Shown here piece after piece: positions 1 through 6,393 of a stretch of 6,393 bases of DNA. The stretch lies in NCBI GenBank assembly GCA_020435025.1, contig JAGRAG010000101.1:1-6393 (forward strand), given 5' to 3'. The DNA comes from Bdellovibrionales bacterium. GTDB lineage: Bacteria > Bdellovibrionota > Bdellovibrionia > Bdellovibrionales > UBA1609. Positions within the stretch are counted from its first letter, which is position 1. Each line of letters starts with the position of its first letter. Position numbers and translations under genes: made by a program. Under the pieces are notes generated by a model. That model was given only the letters and a program-made list of their open reading frames with translations, ran no database searches and was not told the DNA's origin.

Positions 1-7
1 CGAGTTT

Positions 8-51
8 GGGTGGTGCGCTGCTCACGGAGTGAGCGGTGCAGCTGCCCACCC
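8..51. repeat. GC-rich imperfect hairpin at the left edge, function unknown
   Basis: An inverted repeat is visible by eye. An outer stem pairs 8-13 (GGGTGG) with 46-51 (CCACCC). An inner 12-pair stem, with two G-T wobbles on the plus strand, pairs 14-25 with 29-40 around a GGA loop at 26-28. Five unpaired bases (41-45) form a bulge on one side. Bases 1-60 are about 63% GC by hand count, well above the surrounding AT-rich DNA. Neither strand has a proper T-run directly after the stem; the plus strand has only a mixed TGTTTGAGTCTTTT. It could be the weak terminator of a plus-strand gene lying to the left, part of a structured RNA, or a dispersed repeat. The structure is directly visible, but its role is not. 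Confidence 0.45.
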
Positions 52-134
52 TGTTTGAGTCTTTTGAGCAATGTAGAGGAGTTGCAATTTTCGGAAGGAA
101 TTCATCCGCAAGGAAAGGGTTCAGTTTATGCAAT

Positions 135-165
135 AAAAAAGAGCACTTTATGTGATAAAGTGCCC
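135..165 (-). terminator. Rho-independent terminator of the prc gene
   Basis: Read on the minus strand, an 11-pair stem (arms 155-165 and 141-151, one G-U wobble) closes a three-base loop at 152-154. It is followed at once by six T residues (135-140). The core arms are GCACTTTAT and ATAAAGTGC. The structure begins 31 bases after the TAA stop of the protease gene, the expected position for its transcript end. There is no matching T-run on the plus-strand side, so it looks one-directional. Confidence 0.9.
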
Positions 166-196
166 TTCGGAAGTTGACGGATCATTTTTCGATTAA

Positions 197-2257
197 TTAA
201 TTGCTTGAGGATTTGACCCCTGTTCGAGTAGATCCCAAATTGATCTTCTTTTGAGTGGCATCAATCTCCGCATAGTCGACAGCGATATTGATCGCCTCTT
301 GCACATCAGCACGTTCAAAATACTTCTTCTCTTTTTCTTCCGCGGTTAGGACTCGATCTAGGTCCTCCCCTTTCTTTTTTGCTTCTTCTTTAGCATCTTT
401 ACGTTTTGACATCAGATCACTTAACTTAACCGGCTTGTCTTTCTTCTCCTTAGCTTCTTTTAAATCTTTTTCGATCTCTTTGAACTTCTCTGATGCCGCA
501 ACACGTTTTTCTGAACGGACCTTTAATTGCTTAATTGTCGACTTACTAACTAAGTCCCAAGCTCTAGGACCATCTGTGACATAGGCCTCTGCCGACAAGA
601 AAGGACTGATCGTCTTAGGTGGTAAAGAATAGTCTAACTTCGCCTCACCCACATCGTCGTCATCAAACGCATCTGGGAAAGTGATGTCGGATCTCACTCC
701 ACGAACTTGAGTGGACGCGCCCCCGGCCGTAAAAAACATCCCGACCGTTGTTTTAATCGCACCCAGATCACCACCCTTTAAAGGTTCCACGGATTGTACG
801 GTGCCTTTTCCAAATGTATGCTCCGAACCAACGATCACAGCTCGACGGTATTCTTTTAAAGTTCCGGAAACGATCTCTGAAGCACTCGCACTAATTCGGC
901 CAATTAAAATCACTAATGGACCGGCCCAGTCGACGGAGGGATCTTCATCCGCCAACGCCAATTCCGGTCGGCGAGGATCTCGATGAGATTGCTTTACAAC
1001 GTTTCCACGGGCAAAGAAAAGACCTGCAACTTTAACGGCATCATCTAACGACCCTCCACCATTAGTGGATAGATCAAAGACGACGGAATCGGCTTTCTGT
1101 TCTCTAACTTGCTTAAAAATCTTTTTTAAATCCTTAGATCCCGAGCGACCACGTAAGCTGCTGTCGGCGTAGAACGATGGAAGAGTCACTACGGCCACTT
1201 TCCTATCTACACCAGCCTTGTCCTTTCTCTTTTGAAAATAGACGTGAGCAGCATCATCTTCGAGCTTAATCTTGTCACGAATCAAGTTAACAACCATTCT
1301 TTTTGTTTCGCCCCCTTCTTTACGAGTCACAGTCAATCTTACTGTCGAACCCTTGGGACCACGAATCTTTTTTACTACCTCTCTCAGGTCCATCTCGATC
1401 ACATTTTCGAATTTTCCTTCTTTCCCTTGCCCTACAGCGACAATACGATCTTTAGGCTTGAGCTTACCCGAACGATAAGCCGCGCCTCCAGCAATTAATT
1501 GCTCAATCACAGTGAAGCCATCTTTAAAGCTTAAAGAGGCTCCTATGCCTTCTAATGACAAACTCATTTGAATTTGAAAATCCTTAAGAGCATCTTTAGA
1601 AAAGTAACTGGAATGCGGATCTAGAGCATGGGCAAATGAATCGATGTATAAGGTCCATAAATCGTCTTGGCTTAAAGTCGAAACTCTTCTCAAATTTCTC
1701 TCATAAGATCGAAGCACAAGCTCTTTTGACTTTTCTAATGTTTCATCCGTATCTAGATAGTTTGAAATTTGAAACTGAATATACTTATGTAACAAAACTT
1801 CCGATTCTTTGTCGTTTTTAGGTCGTTTTCTCTTTTCAGGATCTAAATACAAAGTCGTATTTTTATCAAATTTAAATTTCGGCCCTAAATACTTTTTGGC
1901 CATCGCCACACGTTCCTGCACCCGTTTTACATACAGCTTGTGTGAGCTTTCGACACCAGCACAATTATTCCCTTTTAACTTCTTAAACGACCCAGTTAAC
2001 ATAGATTTTATCTTGGCCACGTCTTTTTCTAATAAATAGAGCTTACCGCTATCTAATTTATCCAAATATTGATCTATCGTTCTTTTTTCTAATTCTTTGT
2101 TCAGTTCAGAATAGTTCACATGCCGATCTAAATAAGCAGTTAATATGGGTGCAATATAGCGACAGGATAAGTCTTCTTCTTTTGCCCAACTTATTTGTGC
2201 AACGGAAAAAACAAGTAGCGCTAAAACCAGATTTGCAATGGATTTTTTGATGTTCAT
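197..2257 (-). CDS. prc: Tail-specific (C-terminal processing) periplasmic protease, Prc/Tsp type, peptidase family S41
   Basis: This 686-residue serine protease should act in the periplasm, cutting or degrading proteins recognised by their nonpolar C-termini. In E. coli, Prc (about 680 residues) processes FtsI and degrades MepS with the adaptor NlpI. Residues 1-25 form a signal peptide: basic start NIKK, hydrophobic core, likely cleavage after SWA. Next come an N-terminal Tsp domain (about 35-215), a PDZ domain (about 230-315, with LEGIGASL) and the S41 core (about 350-530). The catalytic dyad is Ser458 in SASASE and Lys484 in FGKGTVQ, with Gln488 as the usual third residue. The family motif VGEAKLDYSLP follows at 536-546. 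A highly charged Lys/Glu-rich, probably helical region spans about 575-650. The ATG is well placed: AAGGGGAG lies at 2262-2269, ending five bases upstream. The dyad spacing is one residue longer than I recall for E. coli Prc. No key residue is missing, so it should be active. Its in vivo substrates cannot be read from the sequence. Confidence 0.95.
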   Translation of the reverse strand: MNIKKSIANLVLALLVFSVAQISWAKEEDLSCRYIAPILTAYLDRHVNYSELNKELEKRTIDQYLDKLDSGKLYLLEKDVAKIKSMLTGSFKKLKGNNCAGVESSHKLYVKRVQERVAMAKKYLGPKFKFDKNTTLYLDPEKRKRPKNDKESEVLLHKYIQFQISNYLDTDETLEKSKELVLRSYERNLRRVSTLSQDDLWTLYIDSFAHALDPHSSYFSKDALKDFQIQMSLSLEGIGASLSFKDGFTVIEQLIAGGAAYRSGKLKPKDRIVAVGQGKEGKFENVIEMDLREVVKKIRGPKGSTVRLTVTRKEGGETKRMVVNLIRDKIKLEDDAAHVYFQKRKDKAGVDRKVAVVTLPSFYADSSLRGRSGSKDLKKIFKQVREQKADSVVFDLSTNGGGSLDDAVKVAGLFFARGNVVKQSHRDPRRPELALADEDPSVDWAGPLVILIGRISASASEIVSGTLKEYRRAVIVGSEHTFGKGTVQSVEPLKGGDLGAIKTTVGMFFTAGGASTQVRGVRSDITFPDAFDDDDVGEAKLDYSLPPKTISPFLSAEAYVTDGPRAWDLVSKSTIKQLKVRSEKRVAASEKFKEIEKDLKEAKEKKDKPVKLSDLMSKRKDAKEEAKKKGEDLDRVLTAEEKEKKYFERADVQEAINIAVDYAEIDATQKKINLGSTRTGVKSSSN

Positions 2258-2341
2258 TTATCTCCCCTTAGATAGTCGGGCTTGGTCTTTACAACCATTA
2301 TTTATTTAACCACATCTCTCTTTCGGTATCATCAAGAATAA

Positions 2342-2368
2342 ATTATCGGGATTTTTAAAAAAAATCAA
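2342..2368 (-). promoter_or_regulatory. Candidate promoter for the prc gene
   Basis: On the minus strand a GATAAT -10 box (2342-2347, five of six bases matching the sigma-70 consensus) lies 15 bases after a TTGATT -35-like box (2363-2368). A one-base shift to TTTGAT gives 16. The spacer is short and T/A-rich. Transcription would start about 80 bases before the prc ATG. The match is moderate and the region is AT-rich, so chance similarity is possible. Confidence 0.35.
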
Positions 2369-2412
2369 AATTGCGCTCTATATCTTTTGAATTTCGTCAA
2401 AGAATTGACAGG

Positions 2413-2427
2413 GACCTAACTTAGGTC
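2413..2427. promoter_or_regulatory. 15-base palindrome, operator-like
   Basis: GACCTAA and TTAGGTC form a perfect 7-base inverted repeat around a single C at 2420. The size and symmetry suit a dimeric transcription factor. It lies about 155 bases upstream of the prc start and about 110 bases after the HAD-like gene stop. A perfect TTGACA ends directly before it on the plus strand (2405-2410), and a TTGACC overlaps its right arm on the minus strand (2424-2429). Neither is followed at normal spacing by a good -10 box. The symmetry is visible; regulatory use is inference. Confidence 0.4.
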
Positions 2428-2448
2428 AAATCTCCGTTATATTTCCAT

Positions 2449-2463
2449 GTCTCAATATGAGAC
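2449..2463. repeat. Second 15-base inverted repeat in the prc upstream gap
   Basis: GTCTCA and TGAGAC form a perfect 6-base inverted repeat around ATA (2455-2457). Its centre is 36 bases from the centre of the palindrome at 2413-2427, and the two sequences are unrelated. No T-run follows on the minus strand, so it is not a typical terminator for the HAD-like gene, which ends 71 bases earlier in transcription. It could be a protein-binding site or a small RNA hairpin. Confidence 0.35.
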
Positions 2464-2534
2464 TTATGACATTTATTGCGACGCGCATTAGTTTATGTTA
2501 CACAACGAAACCAACGATTTTGAATTCCATTCTT

Positions 2535-3437
2535 CTAAAATAACGACAATTGATGAATGGATCGACAAGCAAAGTTTTCAATGTGGTCAGAGTGAATCTC
2601 TTTTTTCACAAACCGACCTTCATGAGTATCTATAACAAAAAAGCTAAAGTCAGGAAAATCTTTTTTTAGCTCCACCATCTCTTCCACTATCAACTCAATA
2701 TTTTTGGGATCATCATCGGACATTCCGAATCGATGATGAGGATTAAATCCATATACGGCAATCGCTTTTTCTACAGAAGCACGAATGGCAGATCTTTTAA
2801 GCAATGGAACGGGATCTTCCAAATCATGGCCTAACTCTAAACGAGTTGCCGGGTGATTGACTGGATAAAGACTCAAATAATTTGGAGAGTGAGGTAAAAA
2901 TCCGGTTTTAATCAACATCTCTATTCCCTCTCGCATGGTTTTAGGGTGGTGACCTCGAGCTGTTATTAGTGAGATGGGGCGACGATTAAAGACTGCATGA
3001 TAAAAACAACTCCAAGAGGGCCCTTTCCAAATATGGTCGGGCAAGTTAAACACCTCAGAGAAATCCTCTAAAAAACCCTGTTTCTTGCCCGCGGCTCTTT
3101 CTAAATCCGAGATCTCTTGATCTCGAAAATACCGAAAACTTCCTGTTGTATCTTCAAATCGCAGCTCATAGTCACGGTAAAGCCCATTTTTTCCAATATG
3201 GGTGCTATGCCGAGCAAAAAGAGTTGAGCTGACAAAGACCTCATCAGGCTGAGAGCTTTTCACATCCTTTTTTTTAAAAAGAACAATTGGAGTTTTCAAA
3301 GTGACCACATTGTCGTCAAAATCAAAAAAATAGAAACTCCGCCCCCCTTTATGAAAATTTCGGTCACTTTCGGGGACCCTTCTTATATTGAGTTCAAGCT
3401 GTCCTAACCTATTGTTCACGGATTCATCAAAAGTCAT
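2535..3437 (-). CDS. HAD-superfamily-like phosphohydrolase, function unknown
   Basis: This 300-residue protein has no signal peptide or membrane segment and is probably cytoplasmic. It carries the ordered motifs of haloacid dehalogenase-like hydrolases (numbered from the ATG chosen here). Motif I is FDFDDNV, with Asp39 as candidate nucleophile and Asp41 as candidate acid/base. Motif II is SLITARG, with Thr159. A Lys near 214 (LLKRSA) may be motif III. Motif IV is GMSDDDPKN, with Asp241-243 as candidate Mg2+ ligands. About 115 residues separate motifs I and II, room for a cap or inserted domain (includes GSFRYFRDQE). The substrate cannot be told; a phosphatase or phosphotransferase is the natural guess. 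The ATG at 3435-3437 is chosen because AAAGGTG stands five bases upstream. An in-frame GTG at 3507-3509 would add 24 residues (VCCGAQE) of unconvincing character with a poorly spaced ribosome site. The gene follows topA by 95 bases on the same strand and may be cotranscribed with it. I recall similar proteins in Bdellovibrio relatives but cannot name a characterised one. Confidence 0.75.
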   Translation of the reverse strand: MTFDESVNNRLGQLELNIRRVPESDRNFHKGGRSFYFFDFDDNVVTLKTPIVLFKKKDVKSSQPDEVFVSSTLFARHSTHIGKNGLYRDYELRFEDTTGSFRYFRDQEISDLERAAGKKQGFLEDFSEVFNLPDHIWKGPSWSCFYHAVFNRRPISLITARGHHPKTMREGIEMLIKTGFLPHSPNYLSLYPVNHPATRLELGHDLEDPVPLLKRSAIRASVEKAIAVYGFNPHHRFGMSDDDPKNIELIVEEMVELKKDFPDFSFFVIDTHEGRFVKKEIHSDHIENFACRSIHQLSLF

Positions 3438-3442
3438 AGTTA

Positions 3443-3449
3443 CACCTTT
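3443..3449 (-). promoter_or_regulatory. Ribosome binding site that fixes the start of the HAD-like gene
   Basis: AAAGGTG on the minus strand ends five bases before the ATG at 3435-3437, with the AGG core seven bases away. This is normal Shine-Dalgarno spacing. The alternative GTG at 3507-3509 has only a GAGGG about 13 bases upstream, which is too far, so the shorter protein is preferred. Confidence 0.7.
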
Positions 3450-3470
3450 AAATAGGCGTACCAAATCTTC

Positions 3471-3490
3471 CTGTGCGCCGCAACACACAG
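3471..3490 (-). repeat. Small hairpin between topA and the HAD-like gene
   Basis: On the minus strand CTGTGTG (3484-3490) can pair with CGCACAG (3471-3477), giving seven pairs with one G-U wobble around a six-base loop. No T-run follows, so it is not a standard terminator. It could be a leader or inter-cistron hairpin that affects read-through or mRNA stability, or it could be chance. The rest of the 95-base gap shows no convincing promoter. Confidence 0.3.
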
Positions 3491-3532
3491 GTTGTGATTT
3501 CCGACCCACAGAAATTTATTCACCCTCAAAAT

Positions 3533-6274
3533 CTAAGATCTAGCGGTTCGACGAATCACCGTTGTCTTTTTTGCAGCTTTTTTCGCCGTTTCGGCTTTTG
3601 CCGAACTCTTTTTCTTTACCTTGGAGGCCTTCTTATTGACTCCCGACACTGTTTTTGTCGCTGATTTTTTAGCTGATTTCTTTTTAGCCGTCTTCTTTTT
3701 ACCAACGGAATCTATCTTGTCGGCCAAAATTTCCACGGCTGCCGCCAATGTGAGATCTTCAGGTTTGATATCTTCTGGCAAAGAAGCATTGACCTTACCA
3801 CACTTAACGTAGGGTCCATACTTACCATCGTAAACCGCAACCGCGTCCCCTGTTTTGGGATGCTCCCCCAACTCTTTTAAGGGTGCCGCTCGCCCACGTG
3901 TTCGCTTAGGCTGGGCTAACAATTCTAGAGCTTTTTTCAAGTCGACATCAAAAAGATTTTCCGTTTTAGGAATCGAACGAAAATCTCCATCATGCACAAC
4001 ATACGGACCAAAACGACCAAGACCCTTTTTAATGACCTTGCCTGTTTCCGGATGTTCACCGAGAGTTTTAGGAAGCTCTAACAGTTTCAGGGCTTGTTCT
4101 AATGAAAGGTTTTCCGGGTCCATAGTCGGAGGAACAGACATACGCTTCGGTTTCTCCTCCGCCTTACTGCCTTCGTCCTCTCCTAACTGAACGTAAGGAC
4201 CATATCGACCCGTTAAAACATAGATCGGTTTTCCAGTTTCAGGGTCCTTTCCTAAGGCGTCTGTTCCATTGATTTTCTGGTCAATGAGCTTGTTGGCCAT
4301 ATCCTCAGTGATATCTCCCGGATAATGATTCTCTGGCAAAGAAGCACACACCTCTTCCCCTGTCTCTTTCATCACCCGACAAACATAAGCTCCATAGCGC
4401 CCTATACGAAAAGAAAGATCTTTTAACCCAACAAGTTCGATGCTTCTAGAGGTTTCATTATCAATAAGCTCTTCTTGTTTTTCCACCTGTGACTTTAAAC
4501 CTTTTTGACCAAAATAAACCTGCTTTAAGTACTCCTGAGAGTCCTTATCCCCATCAGCGATTTCATCTAACTGATTTTCCATACTCGAAGTAAAACCTAA
4601 ATCCACGTAGTCGGGTAGGTGCTGTCCCAGTAACTTAGAGACCACAAGTGCCGTAAAAGTAGGGATTAAGGCATTGCCCACTTTCTTAACATAGCCTCGG
4701 TCCTGTATCGTGCCAATGATAGCTGCATAAGTTGAAGGTCGCCCTATTCCTTCTTTCTCCATCGTTTGTACTAACGTCGCCTCAGTAAATCGAGCAGGTG
4801 GCTTTGTTTCATGAGAGTTGGTGGTCATACTCGAACATTTAACTTGATCGCCCACTTTCATTTTGGGCAATCGCACTTCACGGTTATCAAGCGCTGCTTC
4901 AGGGTCATCTTTACCCTCAACATAAGCCTTTAAAAAACCTGGAAACTCAATTGTCATTCCTGAAGTCGAGAAAACGGCATCACCCACCTCAAACTTTACA
5001 CTGACTTGCTTGTGCTGGGAATTGACCATCTGCGAAGCCACAGTTCGTTTCCATATAAGATCATAAAGCTTGTATTGACCACCACTTAGCTTAGAGTCGT
5101 CGGGATGAACAAACTCAGAACCCGCAGGACGAATCGCTTCGTGGGCCTCTTGCGCCCCTTTCACTTTCTTTTTTGAATAAAGTCGCGGTTCCTCCGGAAG
5201 ATAGTCCTTACCATAAAGAGATTTGATACAGGATCGAGCCGCATCAATCGCCTGTCCTGAAAGGTTGGTAGAGTCTGTACGCATATAAGTGATCAAACCA
5301 CGTTCATAAAGTTTTTGAGCGAGCTCCATCGTTTCTCTCGAGCTAAACCCTAACTTTCTATTCGCCTCCTGCTGAAGAGTTGAAGTGATAAATGGCGGCG
5401 AAGGTTTACGAGAAACTGGTTTTTCGACAACTTCACTAACCGTCCATTTTTGATTTTTTAACTCTTCGAGAAGCTGTTGCGCCTTTTTTTCATCAAGCTG
5501 TAGAACTTCGTTAGCTTTATCGGCGAGAAGCTTTCCGGTACGACTATCGAAATCTTTGCCAACAGCCACTTTTTTACCATCATAAGACTGAATTTTACTT
5601 TCAAAATCAATTTTATCGTGGCTGTTTTTGCTCGAAAGTGACCAATAATCCGATTTCACAAAACGCAATCTTTCATGTTCGCGCTCGGAAATAAGTCTTA
5701 CGGCGACAGATTGGACTCGTCCTGCGGAGAGTCCGTATGCGACTTTTTTCCAAAGCAGTGGTGAAATCGTATATCCAACAAGTCGATCCAAAATTCGTCG
5801 CGCCTCCTGGGCACGAACTAGGTTTAAATCTAAATCTCGAGTCTCTTTTAAGGCCTTATTGATAGCTTCTTTTGTGATCTCGTGAAACACCATTCGCTTT
5901 ACGGGAACTTTAGGCTTTAAAACTTCGATTAAATGCCAACTGATACTCTCACCTTCACGGTCTTCATCGGTCGCGAGTATTAACTCCTCCGTGTCCTTTA
6001 ACTGGTCTTTAAGAGACTTTACGATTCGAGTCTTTGTTTTTGGAATGCAATAAATCGGTTCAAAGTCCTGTTCGACATTCACTCCCAAGTTGGCCCAGGG
6101 TTGCTTTTTAAACTTTTCTGGAATGTCTTTTGCTGACTGTGGCAAGTCACGCACATGTCCCATACATGATTCCACGATATAATTTTTGCCTAAAAACTTT
6201 CGAATCGTTCGTGCTTTTGTAGGTGACTCCACAACGACGAGAGTCTGTTTTCCTTCCGATGATGCCTTAGCCAT
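3533..6274 (-). CDS. topA: DNA topoisomerase I (type IA), with C-terminal repeats and a lysine-rich tail
   Basis: This 913-residue cytoplasmic enzyme relaxes negatively supercoiled DNA by cutting one strand through a 5'-phosphotyrosine and passing the other. The N-terminal TOPRIM domain (about 10-130) shows VVVESPTKA with Glu16, and the Mg2+ motif ATDEDREGE with Asp103, Asp105 and Glu107. The central type IA core includes AGRVQSVAVRL (184-194) and ends near residue 600. The active-site Tyr330 is in GLITYMRTDS, with Arg332 next to it, equivalent to Tyr319 and Arg321 of E. coli. EGIGRPSTYA is at 508-517. The C-terminus (about 615-855) has four GRYGPYV-type repeats in place of the tetracysteine zinc ribbons of E. 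coli; the whole protein has seven scattered Cys. The last 53 residues contain 18 Lys and 3 Arg. The ATG has GAGGAA at 6281-6286, six bases upstream. The stop is TAG. The gene is complete and intact, and this is a confident family call. Confidence 0.98.
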   Translation of the reverse strand: MAKASSEGKQTLVVVESPTKARTIRKFLGKNYIVESCMGHVRDLPQSAKDIPEKFKKQPWANLGVNVEQDFEPIYCIPKTKTRIVKSLKDQLKDTEELILATDEDREGESISWHLIEVLKPKVPVKRMVFHEITKEAINKALKETRDLDLNLVRAQEARRILDRLVGYTISPLLWKKVAYGLSAGRVQSVAVRLISEREHERLRFVKSDYWSLSSKNSHDKIDFESKIQSYDGKKVAVGKDFDSRTGKLLADKANEVLQLDEKKAQQLLEELKNQKWTVSEVVEKPVSRKPSPPFITSTLQQEANRKLGFSSRETMELAQKLYERGLITYMRTDSTNLSGQAIDAARSCIKSLYGKDYLPEEPRLYSKKKVKGAQEAHEAIRPAGSEFVHPDDSKLSGGQYKLYDLIWKRTVASQMVNSQHKQVSVKFEVGDAVFSTSGMTIEFPGFLKAYVEGKDDPEAALDNREVRLPKMKVGDQVKCSSMTTNSHETKPPARFTEATLVQTMEKEGIGRPSTYAAIIGTIQDRGYVKKVGNALIPTFTALVVSKLLGQHLPDYVDLGFTSSMENQLDEIADGDKDSQEYLKQVYFGQKGLKSQVEKQEELIDNETSRSIELVGLKDLSFRIGRYGAYVCRVMKETGEEVCASLPENHYPGDITEDMANKLIDQKINGTDALGKDPETGKPIYVLTGRYGPYVQLGEDEGSKAEEKPKRMSVPPTMDPENLSLEQALKLLELPKTLGEHPETGKVIKKGLGRFGPYVVHDGDFRSIPKTENLFDVDLKKALELLAQPKRTRGRAAPLKELGEHPKTGDAVAVYDGKYGPYVKCGKVNASLPEDIKPEDLTLAAAVEILADKIDSVGKKKTAKKKSAKKSATKTVSGVNKKASKVKKKSSAKAETAKKAAKKTTVIRRTARS
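3536..3706 (-). other. Lysine/alanine-rich C-terminal tail of TopA
   Basis: This stretch encodes TopA residues 857-913, made largely of KKK, AKK and KKAS-type units, and is predicted to be disordered and strongly basic. Comparable basic tails on mycobacterial TopA bind DNA and contacting proteins such as RNA polymerase and aid strand passage. A similar role here is inference. The tail is in frame with no stop, so it is a real part of the protein. Confidence 0.8.
3707..4432 (-). repeat. Four tandem TopA C-terminal repeat domains
   Basis: The encoded TopA residues 615-856 contain four diverged copies of one module. Each has a G[RK][YF]G[PA]YV core: GRYGAYV (625-631), GRYGPYV (689-695), GRFGPYV (753-759) and GKYGPYV (818-824). 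The last three are preceded by LG[KE][HD]P[EK]TG. Copies two to four are each followed by a segment like LSLEQALKLL. This is the topoisomerase C-terminal repeat known from actinobacterial and other TopA proteins, where it helps bind single-stranded DNA. The first copy is the most diverged. Confidence 0.85.
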
Positions 6275-6280
6275 TCAGTA

Positions 6281-6286
6281 TTCCTC
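6281..6286 (-). promoter_or_regulatory. Ribosome binding site of topA
   Basis: GAGGAA on the minus strand stands six bases before the ATG at 6272-6274. It supports that start, as does the short distance to the conserved TOPRIM strand that begins at residue 11. Confidence 0.75.
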
Positions 6287-6304
6287 GCTCTTTCGAAATA
6301 GACC

Positions 6305-6333
6305 TAAATATATAGATAGGCCCCTATGCTCAA
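6305..6333 (-). promoter_or_regulatory. Candidate topA promoter with an inverted repeat in the spacer
   Basis: On the minus strand TTGAGC (6328-6333) resembles a -35 box. Two overlapping -10 choices exist: TATATT (6307-6312, five of six consensus bases but a 15-base spacer) and TATTTA (6305-6310, weaker match but a 17-base spacer). ATAGG and CCTAT form a 5-base inverted repeat around two bases at 6316-6327, inside the spacer. Transcription would start roughly 20-25 bases before the topA ATG. topA promoters are often sensitive to supercoiling; that applies here only by analogy. Confidence 0.4.
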
Positions 6334-6393
6334 CGATTAAATGTGATTTGTCCAGTAATGTTAGACTTCCTACCAGAAACAACTGTGCATGGA

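Noticed and set aside
91..100. CGGAAGGAA resembling the conserved tip of bacterial SRP RNA
   Set aside because: The flanking bases do not form the required SRP stem, and the CAG/AGCA internal loop and downstream GCAGCC are absent. The match is a short coincidence.
22..105. Short minus-strand ORF starting with the ATG at 103-105
   Set aside because: It has only about 27 codons, no Shine-Dalgarno sequence, lies after a strong terminator, and runs into the hairpin.
1..177. Open plus-strand frame from the window edge to a TGA at 175-177
   Set aside because: It runs through the GC-rich hairpin and straight through the prc terminator, its residues are Cys/Arg/Ser-rich at the left end, and it resembles no family I know. 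Two other plus frames also end nearby (at 32 and 58), so a partial gene entering from the left cannot be assigned to a frame.
2351..2366. A/T-run with symmetry (GATTTTT to AAAAATC) as a terminator
   Set aside because: The stem is all A-T apart from its ends, and the T-run is part of the stem. It lies 170 bases after the HAD-like gene and fits better as AT-rich promoter spacer for prc.
2447..2491. 14-codon plus-strand ORF beginning MSQYETYD
   Set aside because: It has no ribosome binding site, is very short, and its first codons are made of the palindrome at 2449-2463.
2495..2635. 46-residue plus-strand ORF antisense to the end of the HAD-like gene
   Set aside because: Its composition looks protein-like, but there is no Shine-Dalgarno sequence before the ATG, and most of it is the reverse complement of a real coding region.
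6330..6392. Minus-strand frame entering from the right edge and ending with TGA at 6330-6332 (residues such as GRKSNITGQITFNR)
   Set aside because: It could be the last 20 codons of the gene upstream of topA, but it is too short to recognise. A second minus frame is also open from the edge to a TGA just before the topA ATG, so neither can be preferred.
6358..6393. Possible start of a divergent plus-strand gene (ATG at 6358, residues MLDFLPETTVHG)
   Set aside because: Only 12 codons are visible, no ribosome binding site precedes it, and no good plus-strand promoter is seen between it and topA.

Overview
The window reads as a housekeeping stretch of a Gram-negative chromosome. It holds three complete genes, all on the minus strand, in transcription order topA (DNA topoisomerase I), a HAD-like phosphohydrolase of unknown role, and prc/ctp (a periplasmic tail-specific protease of family S41). 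The exported Prc-type protease indicates a cell with a periplasm. Moderate to low GC, a topoisomerase I with GRYGPYV-type C-terminal repeats and a lysine-rich tail, and a HAD-like protein of a type I associate with Bdellovibrio relatives together suggest the Bdellovibrionota or a nearby former deltaproteobacterial lineage. That assignment is inference from protein character and was not checked by any search.

Layout from right to left (direction of transcription): 6275-6393 is the topA leader, with a candidate promoter, a short inverted repeat inside the promoter spacer, and a good ribosome binding site. topA fills 3533-6274. A 95-base gap containing a small hairpin leads to the HAD-like gene, whose best start is the ATG at 3437, not the GTG further upstream. 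A 277-base gap (2258-2534) then carries two 15-base palindromes and a candidate promoter for the protease gene at 197-2257. That gene ends in a clear rho-independent terminator (135-165). The last 130 bases at the left edge hold no convincing gene, but they contain a GC-rich imperfect hairpin at 8-51.

The three products do not form an obvious pathway. TopA relaxes negative supercoils in the cytoplasm, the HAD-like protein is probably a soluble phosphatase or phosphotransferase, and Prc trims or degrades proteins in the periplasm. topA and the HAD-like gene may share a transcript. prc appears to have its own promoter region and terminator. I see no mobile element, CRISPR array, tRNA, rRNA or defence system. 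The less ordinary signals are the palindromes before prc, the hairpin at the left edge and the uncharacterised HAD-like protein.
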